From assembly GCA_046497505.1 (NCBI GenBank), contig JAWOFN010000022.1:1-36907 (forward strand): a DNA stretch of 36,907 nucleotides, read 5' to 3'. The position numbers were made by a program, and so were the translations under genes. Positions 1 through 8,902 of the stretch are shown piece by piece. This DNA comes from JAWOFN01 sp046497505 [NCBI: bacterium]. Lineage in GTDB: Bacteria; Blakebacterota; Blakebacteria; Blakebacterales. The stretch's first letter is position 1. Every line of letters begins with the position of its first letter. The notes below the pieces were generated by a model, which saw only the letters and a program-made list of their open reading frames with translations, made no database searches and had not been told where the DNA came from.

Positions 1-62
1 AGGGGCCCGGATCGCCCGGACGGTCCACGGGCTGCTCCGACCCTGATCCGGACCGTAAGGAG

Positions 63-87
63 AAGGGGCCGGATCCACCGGCCCCTT
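63..87 (-). terminator. Hairpin terminator after the FN3/propeller lipoprotein
   Basis: A perfect 10-bp GC-rich stem (63-72 with 78-87) closes a 5-nt loop. It lies 26 nt beyond the stop codon of the minus-strand lipoprotein gene. Read on the minus strand the 3' arm runs into a pyrimidine-rich stretch (CTTCTCCTT), as expected of an intrinsic terminator. The bases to the left of it (1-62) show nothing I can name. Confidence 0.75.
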
Positions 88-113
88 CCGCTCCAGGCCG
101 CCGGGTGCCCGCG

Positions 114-1988
114 TCACCGGTGCAGGTGCAGGACCAGACTGACCCCGTCCGTCACGGCCGCCACGCTCTCCGGGCTCGTGCCGTCCAGCTCGCTCCGCCA
201 TATCCCGTCCCAGGAGATCCAGTAGACCTTCCTGCCGGTCACATCCAGGTCCAGGTCGTAGATCACCTGGCCCGCCGTGCTGTCCACGACCGTCTCCACC
301 GCCGAGCCGGCCACGCTGCAGCGGTAGATCGCGCCATCGCGGCCAGGATCCCGCTCGACCCAGTAAATCCTGCCGTCCACCGTGTCGACGTCGGCGGCCC
401 AGATGGGGAGCGACCGGTCCAGGAAGAGCTCCTGGCTGCCCCCATCCGGGCTGCAGCGTCTCAGCTCGCCGACCTCGGCGTTCGTCCAGTACACCTTGCC
501 TCCGGTGGGATCCACGGCCACACCGTAGATCGACTGGTACGGCTCCACGAGAGGGCTGACGATGTAGACGGCCCCCGAACCGTCCGTGTCGGCCGACCCG
601 AGCCCGGAGAAGCCGGAGGTCCAGTAGACCTTCCCGCCCACCTCGTCCACCGCCACGTCCTGGGCCAACCATGCCCCGTCGTTGAAGGTCGAGGTCTCCC
701 CGGTGCGCGGGTCCCCCTGGGTGATCTCATCCGTGTTCGCTATGTAGATCGTGCCGAGCCCCTGATGGAGAGCCATGCGGACACCGTTCGTGGAGAGACC
801 GGTGAAGACGGTCCGCGGATGGGTCCCGTCCAGGCGGACCCGGATGACATCACCCTGCATGCCGCCGCGTGCGTAGAACACCCCCTCAAAGAGGGTATGG
901 AGGGTCTCCATGGTATAGGCCGCCATGTTCCCGGCCGCGTCCCGTACCAGCACGTTCACGTAGTAGGACGTGTCGGGCTGCAGGCCCGTCATCTCCCACT
1001 CCGTCGAGGAGACGGTGGTCCAGTCCATGGAGATCGTACCGTTGACCTGGGCCTCAGCCACCGTCGCGACATCCGGGTCCAGCGAGTAGACCACACGGTA
1101 CTGCAGCCCGCCGGGGAGCGTGCGGGTGTCCCCGGCCGGATGCCAGCTCACCCGGATGCTGGTGAAGGTGCTGTCCTCCGAGGCGATGGTCCCCCCGTCC
1201 CCGGGTGTCGGCGGCGTGGCATCGGGGGTGTTCAGCTCGGCCATCATGTAGGCCGCCGTGTTCGAGGCCTCATCCCGGACCAGCACGTTGTAGTAGTACC
1301 GGCTCTCCCCTGCCAGCCCCCGGTCCCTCGCCGTATAGGTGTCCGCCGTCCAGTCTATGACCGTCGTGCCGTTGGCCTGGGCGTCCGTCACGGTCAGCAC
1401 GTCCGGCCCATCGGATCGGACCACCGTGTAGGAGAGGGCCGGCTGGGCGGACACATCGTCCGTTGCAGGCGACCACACCACCAGGCAGGAGTCCCCCGCC
1501 ACCTGCATGAAGGAGATGCTCCCGGCGTTGCCGGGCACGGGGGAGGTCCCGTCCACGTCGGTGGGCGGACCGGTCTCCACCGCCAGCATGGCGTAGGCAC
1601 ATGCGTTCTCGGCCTCGTCCCGGGCCAGCACGTTGTAGTAATAGGTCGTCTCAGCAGCCAGTCCGCTCTCTTCGAAGAGCAGGGTGTTCGCCGACCAGTC
1701 CAGCACCACCGTACCGTGGGCCGTGCAGTCCTCCATCGTGGCCAGGTCCGGCGAGGTGGAGCGCACGAGCCGATACTCGATCACCTCCTGCTCGGTCCCG
1801 TCGTCCGTGGCCGGGGTCCAGAAGAGGGTCAGGGTGTAGGAGCCCACCTCCGAGGCGGAGATGATCCCCGCCCCGCCCGGTTCGGGCGGTGAGCTATCCG
1901 GGTCGGTGGACTTCGAGCATCCGGAGAGGGCGAGTCCGGCGGCGAGGAGGAGCGTGAGCGGCTGGCGGATAAGAGAGGGGCTCCGCAT
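114..1988 (-). CDS. Lipoprotein with three FN3 domains and a YWTD-like beta-propeller
   Basis: A predicted surface or periplasmic lipoprotein of 624 residues. The N-terminus is a lipoprotein signal with lipobox LSGC at about residues 20-23, followed by a Ser/Pro/Gly-rich linker. Three homologous repeats of about 105 residues follow (roughly 36-140, 150-255, 262-365). Each has the fibronectin type III pattern with a conserved YYYNVL or YYVNVLVRD core. The last 255 residues contain recurrent KVYWT, RIYWV and KVYWI motifs, as in LDL-receptor YWTD propellers. I chose ATG 1988 over GTG 1991 because AGGG lies 8 nt upstream of the ATG. It stands 268 nt from the RND operon and has its own terminator, so it is probably a separate unit. 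Carbohydrate or protein binding is an inference from the domains; the ligand is unknown. Confidence 0.85.
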   Translation of the reverse strand: MRSPSLIRQPLTLLLAAGLALSGCSKSTDPDSSPPEPGGAGIISASEVGSYTLTLFWTPATDDGTEQEVIEYRLVRSTSPDLATMEDCTAHGTVVLDWSANTLLFEESGLAAETTYYYNVLARDEAENACAYAMLAVETGPPTDVDGTSPVPGNAGSISFMQVAGDSCLVVWSPATDDVSAQPALSYTVVRSDGPDVLTVTDAQANGTTVIDWTADTYTARDRGLAGESRYYYNVLVRDEASNTAAYMMAELNTPDATPPTPGDGGTIASEDSTFTSIRVSWHPAGDTRTLPGGLQYRVVYSLDPDVATVAEAQVNGTISMDWTTVSSTEWEMTGLQPDTSYYVNVLVRDAAGNMAAYTMETLHTLFEGVFYARGGMQGDVIRVRLDGTHPRTVFTGLSTNGVRMALHQGLGTIYIANTDEITQGDPRTGETSTFNDGAWLAQDVAVDEVGGKVYWTSGFSGLGSADTDGSGAVYIVSPLVEPYQSIYGVAVDPTGGKVYWTNAEVGELRRCSPDGGSQELFLDRSLPIWAADVDTVDGRIYWVERDPGRDGAIYRCSVAGSAVETVVDSTAGQVIYDLDLDVTGRKVYWISWDGIWRSELDGTSPESVAAVTDGVSLVLHLHR

Positions 1989-2022
1989 CACGTGTGCCCT
2001 TTCCCGCGCGGGGATCCCCCAC

Positions 2023-2036
2023 GCGTATGTATACGC
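2023..2036. promoter_or_regulatory. Short inverted repeat upstream of the lipoprotein gene
   Basis: GCGTAT and ATACGC face each other across a 2-nt spacer, 35 nt upstream of the lipoprotein start. On the minus strand the centre reads TATACAT, which resembles a -10 element, but I see no convincing -35 box. It could be an operator or just a palindrome. The rest of the 1989-2256 gap shows no coding pattern or RNA gene I can recognise. Confidence 0.3.
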
Positions 2037-2256
2037 AGCGGATCATCGCGGGCGGGACGCAGCAGAGGGCAGAGCAGGAAGTCGCTTACAGGGTACGAGT
2101 ATAGCGGCGGATCCGCGCGCCGACCATCCCATCAGACACCGACGCAGGAGGGTCGGGCACCGGACTCTTACGCTCGTGCAGGATGAGCCTGCCCGGCCGG
2201 CCAGGTCGGTCCAGGGGAGCCGGCCTTCGGTCCCCGTCCGCTCAAGGACCGCGCGG

Positions 2257-5200
2257 TCATTCGGGGCCGCGGGAGGACGGTCGGTCGACCGCCCCGCTCT
2301 GGGCGGAGAGGGCCAGGGCGCCGATCGCCCGGCGGACCCACAGCTGGACGGTGTCGACCGCTTCGTAGACCAGCGGGATGAAAGTGAGGGTGAAGAAGGT
2401 GGCCACCGGCAGGGCCACGACGATCGTGAAGGCGAGCGTATACCACATGTCCGAGGTGGAATCGGCCCACACGATCAGCGGCAGCAGCCCCACGACCGTG
2501 GTGATGGTGGTCATGATGATGGGGCGGGCCCGCTCCCGGGCGGCCCGGACCACCGCCTCGCGGCGGGACAGCCACCGCCTGAGGCTGTTGATGTGGTCCA
2601 CCAGGATGATGGCGTTGTTCACCACGATCCCCCCCATGAGGATCACGCCCACGTAGGCGGTCTGGTCGAACCCCTTGTCGAAGAGGAAGTAGCCGGCGAA
2701 GACCCCGATGAGGGCCAGGGGCACGGTGAAGATCACCGTAAAGGGGTGCAGGAACGACTCGTAGAGGGCGGAGGTGAGCATGTAGACCAGCATCACCGCG
2801 AGGAGAAGCACGAGCATGAGCTGGCGGCGCTCCTCCTCGGTCTGGAAAAGACGGTCCGACTCGTCGAACTCGTAGCCGTTCGGCAGGACCATGGCCTCCT
2901 TGATCTCGTCCTTCACGTTCTCCCCCATCTTGTAGGGCCCCCGGAACTCCCAGGCCACGGTCCGGGAGTACTGCTGGTCCTTGCGCTCGATGGTGGACAT
3001 CACGTCCTCGGTGTCCAGCAAGGCCACCTCGGAGAGCCGCACCCGCCCCCCGGCGGTCGTGGGCAGCAGGATGTCCATCAGATCGTCCACCTGGCGTTCG
3101 TTGTATCCCGCCGTCTTCACCAGGAACGCCACCTCGTCCCCCCGGAACATCACGTTCCCGCTGCCCTCGCTGTAGATGTACTGGGTGACCAGCGAGATGG
3201 CGGTGCTGGTGTTCAGGCCGTAGCCGGCCATCCGCTCCCGGTCGAAGCGCAGGACGAGCTGCTTCTCACGTCCCCGCCCGTAGTACGAGGACATGTTCGT
3301 GTCCACCTCGCGGATGCGCGGGTGCCGCGTCGCCCGCCGGGCCATCTCCTCGGCCAGACGCTTGAGCTCCAGGTAGTTGTAGCCCAGCAGGGTGACCCGC
3401 GAGCCGTAGGAGGACCCGGTCCCGAAGCCTCCGGCACTGAAGGGGTCCCCGAACCCGGAGATGTAGGTACGCACCCCGCCCATCCAGCCCGCCAGCACGC
3501 TCATCTGGTCCTTCACCAGGTAGGGCAGCCCCTGCTGGATGACCTCCTCGGGGAAGCGGACCGTGATGTTCGCGTTCTCCGAGGTCACGAAGGTCTCGTA
3601 CGACTCCACCTGCCCCGTCTCGTAGAGGGGATGCAGTTTCTCTTCGAAGTGGGCGATGAGATCGCTCATCACCTGCAGGTCGGAGCCGGTGGGGGCACTC
3701 ACCCCCACGCGAAGCGTCTCCTCCTGGGTGCCGCCCCAGCGCCAGATACGTCCTTTCGTCACGTATTTGTCGAAGCCGTGCCAGGCCAGCAGACCCACCC
3801 CCAGGACGATCACCACCGCCGCCGTCTTTCGGTACCATGTCCCCAGGACCCAGCGCAGGAACCGCTGGTAGAAGCGGTCCACCAGGCCCAGGGTGTGCTC
3901 GGCCTCCCCGGCTCCGAGGCCTCTCCCCCCCTTCAGCCCCTGCTCCTCCTCGCGCTCCAGCTCCCCCAGGGCCCACGGATCCGGGACCGCCTCCTCCCGC
4001 ACAGCCGGCAGGGCCCGGGCCGCCAGGCTCGGGATGAGGGTGAACGAGACGAGCAGCGAGCAGGCCAGGCTGGTGGCAACGGCCAGGGCGAAGGGCATGT
4101 AGAGGGCCTGCAGTTCCCCCTGCAGGTAGAGGAAGGGGATGAAGACGATGATCGTCGTGCCCGTACCGGCCAGGATCGGCATGACCATCTCCGAGGTGCC
4201 GATGCTCGCGGCGGCCAGCCGCCCGCTCCCCCGCTCGCGGTGGCGATGGATGTTGTCCAGCACCACGATCGAGTTGTCCACCATCATGCCGAAGCCCATG
4301 GCCAGGCCGGCCAGGCTCATCATGTTCAGGCTTCCGCCCAGGAAGTAGAAGATCGTGATCGTGAGCAGCACGCTCGTGGCGATGCTGCTCAGGATGATGA
4401 CCGGGTTGGCGATGCCGCGCAGGAAGAGCAGGAGCACGATGAAGATGAGGAGGAGGATGATCCCGCTCCGCAGCTCCAGGTCCTCGAGTTCCCTGCGGAT
4501 CTGCTCGCTGTTGTCCTGTTCCTGGATGAGCCGGATGCCCGGCGGGAGGTTCTGACTCAGTTCATCGATGCGGGCGGTCGCCCGCTCGGCAACGTCGACG
4601 ATGTTGGAACCAGCCACCGCGTGGACCCGGATGGCCACCCGGTCCTGCCCGTTGAGCCGCTCGTAGGAGCGGGGATCGGCGTAGCCGTCCACCACCTGGC
4701 CGATCTCCCCCAGTCGGATGAAGCGGTTCCCCCGGCTCGCCACGATCGTGGCGCGGAGACTCTCCAGATCGCCCAGGTCCTCGCGCACCACCAGGTTGTA
4801 CTTGTAATCCCCCCGGGTGGCCGTGCCGACCGTCTCGACCACGTTGTCCAGGCGGCGCAGCCAGGCGGCCACCTCGGCCTGACGGATGCCCAGGGCCTCG
4901 GCCTTCTCCTCGTCCAGGATCACCTGGAGCTGGCGCTCCTCACCCCCGCTCACGTCCACCCCGGCGATGCCGTCCACCACGGCCAGGGGGCGGCGCACGT
5001 GCTCCTCGGCGAACGCACGCAGCCGGTTGACGTTGTAGGGGCCGGTGAAGGTGTACTGGAGCAGGAACTCCTGCCGCACGTCGGGGGGCACGTACTGGCT
5101 CACCGAGATGCGGGCCGAGGAGGGCAGTTCCTCCCGCAGCCGCGCCATCTTCTCGTTCAACTCGAGCTGCACGAAGTCCATGTCCGCCTCGGGGGCGAAC

Positions 5201-5490
5201 TTCAGGGTCACCGTGCTCTGGCCCTGGCGCGAGCGGCTGGTGACCTCCTCGATCCCCTTCAGCGTGTTCCCCTCCGCCTCGATGGGCGCGGTGATGAACG
5301 CCTCCATCGCCTCGGGGCTGGCGCCCTGCCACGAACCGTTCACGTTGAGCTGGGGATAGTTGAGCTCGGGGTAGGTCTCGAGGGGGATGCGGAACACGCT
5401 CGCCGCGCCCAGCGCCAGCAGCGCCGCGAACACCATGAAGGTGGTCACCGGCCGCTTCAGGCAGAGGTCGGTGAGGCGGTTCCGCTTCAC
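2257..5490 (-). CDS. RND efflux permease, second of a tandem pair
   Basis: Inner-membrane proton-driven efflux permease of the RND superfamily, 1077 residues, close to the usual 1030-1050. TM1 starts near residue 15, and a porter domain follows (PELNYPQLNV, EADMDFVQLELNEKM). TM4 carries MMVDNSIVVLDNI with D405-N406 where AcrB has the D407-D408 proton relay pair. The C-terminal half has GGIVVNNAIILVDHINSL in the TM10 region, with Asn where AcrB has Lys940. These substitutions are usual in environmental RND clades. The start is a GTG inside a GTGA overlap with the stop codon of the preceding permease gene, so the two are translationally coupled. It probably assembles with its neighbour as a heteromeric trimer, as MdtB/MdtC do. 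Substrate unknown. Confidence 0.9.
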   Translation of the reverse strand: MKRNRLTDLCLKRPVTTFMVFAALLALGAASVFRIPLETYPELNYPQLNVNGSWQGASPEAMEAFITAPIEAEGNTLKGIEEVTSRSRQGQSTVTLKFAPEADMDFVQLELNEKMARLREELPSSARISVSQYVPPDVRQEFLLQYTFTGPYNVNRLRAFAEEHVRRPLAVVDGIAGVDVSGGEERQLQVILDEEKAEALGIRQAEVAAWLRRLDNVVETVGTATRGDYKYNLVVREDLGDLESLRATIVASRGNRFIRLGEIGQVVDGYADPRSYERLNGQDRVAIRVHAVAGSNIVDVAERATARIDELSQNLPPGIRLIQEQDNSEQIRRELEDLELRSGIILLLIFIVLLLFLRGIANPVIILSSIATSVLLTITIFYFLGGSLNMMSLAGLAMGFGMMVDNSIVVLDNIHRHRERGSGRLAAASIGTSEMVMPILAGTGTTIIVFIPFLYLQGELQALYMPFALAVATSLACSLLVSFTLIPSLAARALPAVREEAVPDPWALGELEREEEQGLKGGRGLGAGEAEHTLGLVDRFYQRFLRWVLGTWYRKTAAVVIVLGVGLLAWHGFDKYVTKGRIWRWGGTQEETLRVGVSAPTGSDLQVMSDLIAHFEEKLHPLYETGQVESYETFVTSENANITVRFPEEVIQQGLPYLVKDQMSVLAGWMGGVRTYISGFGDPFSAGGFGTGSSYGSRVTLLGYNYLELKRLAEEMARRATRHPRIREVDTNMSSYYGRGREKQLVLRFDRERMAGYGLNTSTAISLVTQYIYSEGSGNVMFRGDEVAFLVKTAGYNERQVDDLMDILLPTTAGGRVRLSEVALLDTEDVMSTIERKDQQYSRTVAWEFRGPYKMGENVKDEIKEAMVLPNGYEFDESDRLFQTEEERRQLMLVLLLAVMLVYMLTSALYESFLHPFTVIFTVPLALIGVFAGYFLFDKGFDQTAYVGVILMGGIVVNNAIILVDHINSLRRWLSRREAVVRAARERARPIIMTTITTVVGLLPLIVWADSTSDMWYTLAFTIVVALPVATFFTLTFIPLVYEAVDTVQLWVRRAIGALALSAQSGAVDRPSSRGPE

Positions 5491-8400
5491 AGGCGGACCT
5501 CCCCGCGGGCGGCCGCCTCCTTCGGGTCGAAGCTCAGGGAGCGGTCCTCGAGGGCCCGGCCCCGCAGGTTCTCCATCAGCGAGTAGATGACCGGGATCAC
5601 GATGAGCGTGAGCCCGGTGGCCGTGATGAGCCCGCCGATCACCGCCACGGCAAGCGGGCTGCGCAGCTCCGAACCCGCCCCCACCCCCAGCGCCATCGGG
5701 AGCAGACCCAGCACGGTGGTCACCGTGGTCATCAAGATCGGGCGCAGGCGGTAGTGCCCCGCCTCGACGATGGCCCGCCGCAGCGAGCTCCCCTTCACCC
5801 GGAGCTGGTTGATGAAGTCCACCTTGATGATCGCGTCGTTCACCACGATCCCGGTGAGCACGACCATGCCCACCAGGCTCATCACGTTGATCCCCTCCCC
5901 GAAGAGTCCGAGTGCCAGGACCACCCCCACGACGGCGAGGGGCACGGCGAACATGATGGTGAAGGGATGGATGAGGCTCTCGAACTGGGCGGCCAGGATC
6001 ATGTAGACGAGCAGAACAGCCAGCAGCAGCGCGAAGAGCAGGCTGCGGAAGGAGCGGGTCATCTCCTCGTTCACCCCTCCGACCACGATCTCGTAGCCGC
6101 TGGGCACGGTCCGGGCCAGCATCCGCTGCTCCACCTCGGAGATGGCGTCGTTCAGCCTGCGCCCCTCCACGCTGGCGAAGACGGTGATCTGCCGATTCTG
6201 GGCCTGGCGGCGCACCTCGTTCGGCCCGGTGGTATACCGCCACTCCACCAGCTCGCGCAGGGGGATCCGGCGGCTGCCGTCCTGCCCCTGCAGCCGGACC
6301 GGCACCCCCAGGGCCAGCACCTGCTGCAGGGTCTGGCGGCTCGAGGCGTCCTCGCGCACCACCACGTCCACCTTGCGGTCGAAGTCCTGGAACTCGGTGG
6401 CCAGCTCGCCCCGGATGGCGGAGTTCACCGCCGAGACCACGTCGTCGACGGTCAGTCCGTACATCTCGGCCACGCGGCGCTCGATCGAAAGCCGGATCTC
6501 CGGCTTGCCCACCGCGAAGTCGGTGTGGATGTCGCGGAGGCCCGGCATGGCGGCCAGCTCCGTCTCCACCTCGGAGGCGATGCGCTGCATCTCGTCCAGG
6601 GCCTGACCCCGCACCTTCACCGCCAGGTCAGCCGCCGAGGTGCCCAGGATCTGGGTGAAGGTCGTCTCGCCCGTGTTGAAGGTGAGCTCGGCCCCGAGGA
6701 GCCGGCGGCTGCGGGTCCGAAGGTCCCCCACCACCTCGGCGGTGCTCCGCTCCCTGCGTTCCTTCAGGCGCACCCGCAGGGAGGCCGTGTTCAGGTCGGT
6801 ATCCTGCTCGCCCAGCGCGCTCTGCCCCCGGACGATGCCCGCGTTCACGAAGACGTGCTCGGTCTCGGGCATGGCCAGCAGCCACCCCTCGAGGGTGCCC
6901 GCGGTCTCCACCGTGCTCTCCAGGCTGGAACCGGGCGGCATGACGACCCGGACGCTGAACTCCCCCTGGTCCACCTGGGGCATGAGCCGGCGGTCCAGGC
7001 CCAGGGTCACCCACAGCGAGAGCCCCACCAGGGCGACGCAGATGGTCAGCACCCGGCCCCGGTGGTCGAGCGACCACTCGAGGACCTCGTGATAGAAATC
7101 GGCGAAACGTTCCAGGCCCCGGTCGAAGGCGTCGAAGAGCGGGCGCGTGAGGGTGCGGAAGACGTCCGCTGAGCCCCGCAGCCCCGCGCCCACCGCCGAG
7201 AAGAGTCCCCTGCCCGCGTGCCGGGCCCTCTTGAAACCCCACCGCGCGCCCCGCCAGAGCATCCTCAGGGGGAGGACCAGCAGGCGTCCGGCCCTGCGCA
7301 GGAGGCCCGGTTCCTCTTCCACGACCTGCCCCTCCTCCTCGACGCGCACCGGCTCGGAGACGGTGCCGGCAGCCCGCTCCCGCCGGGCCCGGTCCGCCTC
7401 GATCTTCTCCTTGATGAAGGCCTCCATGTGGAGGAAGCGGCTGGCCAGCATCGGGAGCAGGGTCAGAGAGACGATGAGCGAGGCGAGCAGGCTGAAGGCC
7501 ACGGTGAGGGCCTGGTCCCGGAAGAGCTGCCCCGCCACCCCCTCGACGAAGACGATGGGAAGGAAGACGCTGATCGTGGTGAAGGTGGACGCGGTGACCG
7601 CCATGCCCACCTCCCGGGCCCCCACCGCGGCGGCCTCGAAGCGGTCCTCCCCGCCCTCGCGGTGCCGGAAGATGTTCTCGAGCACCACGATCGAGTTGTC
7701 CACCAGCAGACCCACACCCAGGGCGAGCCCGCCCAGGCTCATCATGTTCAGGCTGATGCCGGCGAAGTAGAGGAGCGCGAAGGTGGCGATGATCGAGATC
7801 GGGATCGCCAGCCCGATGTTGATCGGGTTGCGCACGTCGTGGAGGAAAAAGAAGAGCACCAGGAAGGCCAGCACACCTCCCAGCACGATGGCCCAGATCA
7901 CGTTCGAGATCGCGTCGTCGATGAACTCGGCCTGGTCGAAGGCGACCGCGATGTCCAGGTCGGTATACTCCTGCTCGAGCTGGTCCAGCACCTCGTAGAC
8001 CTTCGCCGAGACCTGGCTCGTGTTGCTCCCCGATTCCTTGTGGATAAGCAGCCCGATGCTCTCGGCTCCGTTGAACCGGGTCACCGAGTCGCGCTCGCGC
8101 CAGGCGTCGGCCACACCCGCGATGTCCCCCACCGTCACCAGCCGCTCACTCCGGCGGGCGACCACCACGCTGCGGATGTCGTCGATGGTCTGGAACTCCC
8201 CTACCGGCCGCAGATACCACTTGAACCGGCCCCGGTTGATCTGGGCGCCGGTGCTCATCCGGTTCGAGGCGGCCAGGGCGCTCTGGATCTCGGAGAGGCG
8301 GATGCCCAGGGCTTCGGCCTCGAGCCGGTCCACCTCGACCTGGATCTCGCGTTCCCGGCCCCCGGTCACCGCCGCGAGGGCCACCCCGTCGATCTGCTCG

Positions 8401-8897
8401 AGGCGCCGCTTCACCACGTTCTCGGCCAGCCCCTTGACGTTCTGGGCACCCCCCGCCCCCGAGACCGACAGGCTCATCACCGGCTCGGCGTTGGGGTCCG
8501 CCCTCAGGATGGTGGGCCGTCCCGCCTCGCGCGGCCAGCCCGCGGACCCCCGCAGGTTATCCAGCTTCTCGCGGACGTTGAGCATGGCGAACTCCATATT
8601 GGTGTCCCAGTGGAACTCCAGGGTCACCAGGCTCACGCCCTCGCGGGAGACGCTGTGCACGTCCCGGATGCCCGGGACGGTCATCACGCTCTGCTCGATC
8701 TCCGAGGAGATGAACCGCTCCACCTCTTCGGGGGAGACGTTCGTGTAGGTGGTCCACACCACCAGACGGGGGAACTGCAGGTCGGGGAAGAGGTCGACCG
8801 AGAGGCGGCTGAAGCTGATGATGCCCAGCAGCACCACGGCCAGGAAGAACATCGTGACCGCCACGGGCCGGCGGATGCTCAGTTCGGAGATATGCAT
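5487..8897 (-). CDS. RND efflux permease, first of a tandem pair
   Basis: RND-superfamily inner-membrane permease of 1136 residues, about 100 longer than the family norm. It has the typical start (SIRRPVAVTMFFLAVVLLG), porter-domain motifs and TM4 GLLVDNSIVVLENIFRHRE, with D400-N401 in the proton-relay position. GIVVNDAIIKVDFINQL near residue 1020 marks TM10. The extra length is a charged linker of about 125 residues (488-612) between TM6 and TM7, rich in Arg and Glu and with amphipathic stretches; it should lie on the cytoplasmic side. The gene begins 5 nt after the membrane fusion protein gene and overlaps the second permease by 4 nt. It should couple proton influx to export of small molecules through the TolC-like channel. 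Confidence 0.92.
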   Translation of the reverse strand: MHISELSIRRPVAVTMFFLAVVLLGIISFSRLSVDLFPDLQFPRLVVWTTYTNVSPEEVERFISSEIEQSVMTVPGIRDVHSVSREGVSLVTLEFHWDTNMEFAMLNVREKLDNLRGSAGWPREAGRPTILRADPNAEPVMSLSVSGAGGAQNVKGLAENVVKRRLEQIDGVALAAVTGGREREIQVEVDRLEAEALGIRLSEIQSALAASNRMSTGAQINRGRFKWYLRPVGEFQTIDDIRSVVVARRSERLVTVGDIAGVADAWRERDSVTRFNGAESIGLLIHKESGSNTSQVSAKVYEVLDQLEQEYTDLDIAVAFDQAEFIDDAISNVIWAIVLGGVLAFLVLFFFLHDVRNPINIGLAIPISIIATFALLYFAGISLNMMSLGGLALGVGLLVDNSIVVLENIFRHREGGEDRFEAAAVGAREVGMAVTASTFTTISVFLPIVFVEGVAGQLFRDQALTVAFSLLASLIVSLTLLPMLASRFLHMEAFIKEKIEADRARRERAAGTVSEPVRVEEEGQVVEEEPGLLRRAGRLLVLPLRMLWRGARWGFKRARHAGRGLFSAVGAGLRGSADVFRTLTRPLFDAFDRGLERFADFYHEVLEWSLDHRGRVLTICVALVGLSLWVTLGLDRRLMPQVDQGEFSVRVVMPPGSSLESTVETAGTLEGWLLAMPETEHVFVNAGIVRGQSALGEQDTDLNTASLRVRLKERRERSTAEVVGDLRTRSRRLLGAELTFNTGETTFTQILGTSAADLAVKVRGQALDEMQRIASEVETELAAMPGLRDIHTDFAVGKPEIRLSIERRVAEMYGLTVDDVVSAVNSAIRGELATEFQDFDRKVDVVVREDASSRQTLQQVLALGVPVRLQGQDGSRRIPLRELVEWRYTTGPNEVRRQAQNRQITVFASVEGRRLNDAISEVEQRMLARTVPSGYEIVVGGVNEEMTRSFRSLLFALLLAVLLVYMILAAQFESLIHPFTIMFAVPLAVVGVVLALGLFGEGINVMSLVGMVVLTGIVVNDAIIKVDFINQLRVKGSSLRRAIVEAGHYRLRPILMTTVTTVLGLLPMALGVGAGSELRSPLAVAVIGGLITATGLTLIVIPVIYSLMENLRGRALEDRSLSFDPKEAAARGEVRL

Positions 8898-8902
8898 GAC
8901 GG

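Noticed and set aside
1861-5586. Very long plus-strand open frames antisense to the RND genes, and similar ones antisense to nuo and tolC
   Set aside because: They are by-products of high GC content: rich in His, Pro, Arg, Gly and Gln, without domain motifs, and exactly opposite genes with clear family signatures.
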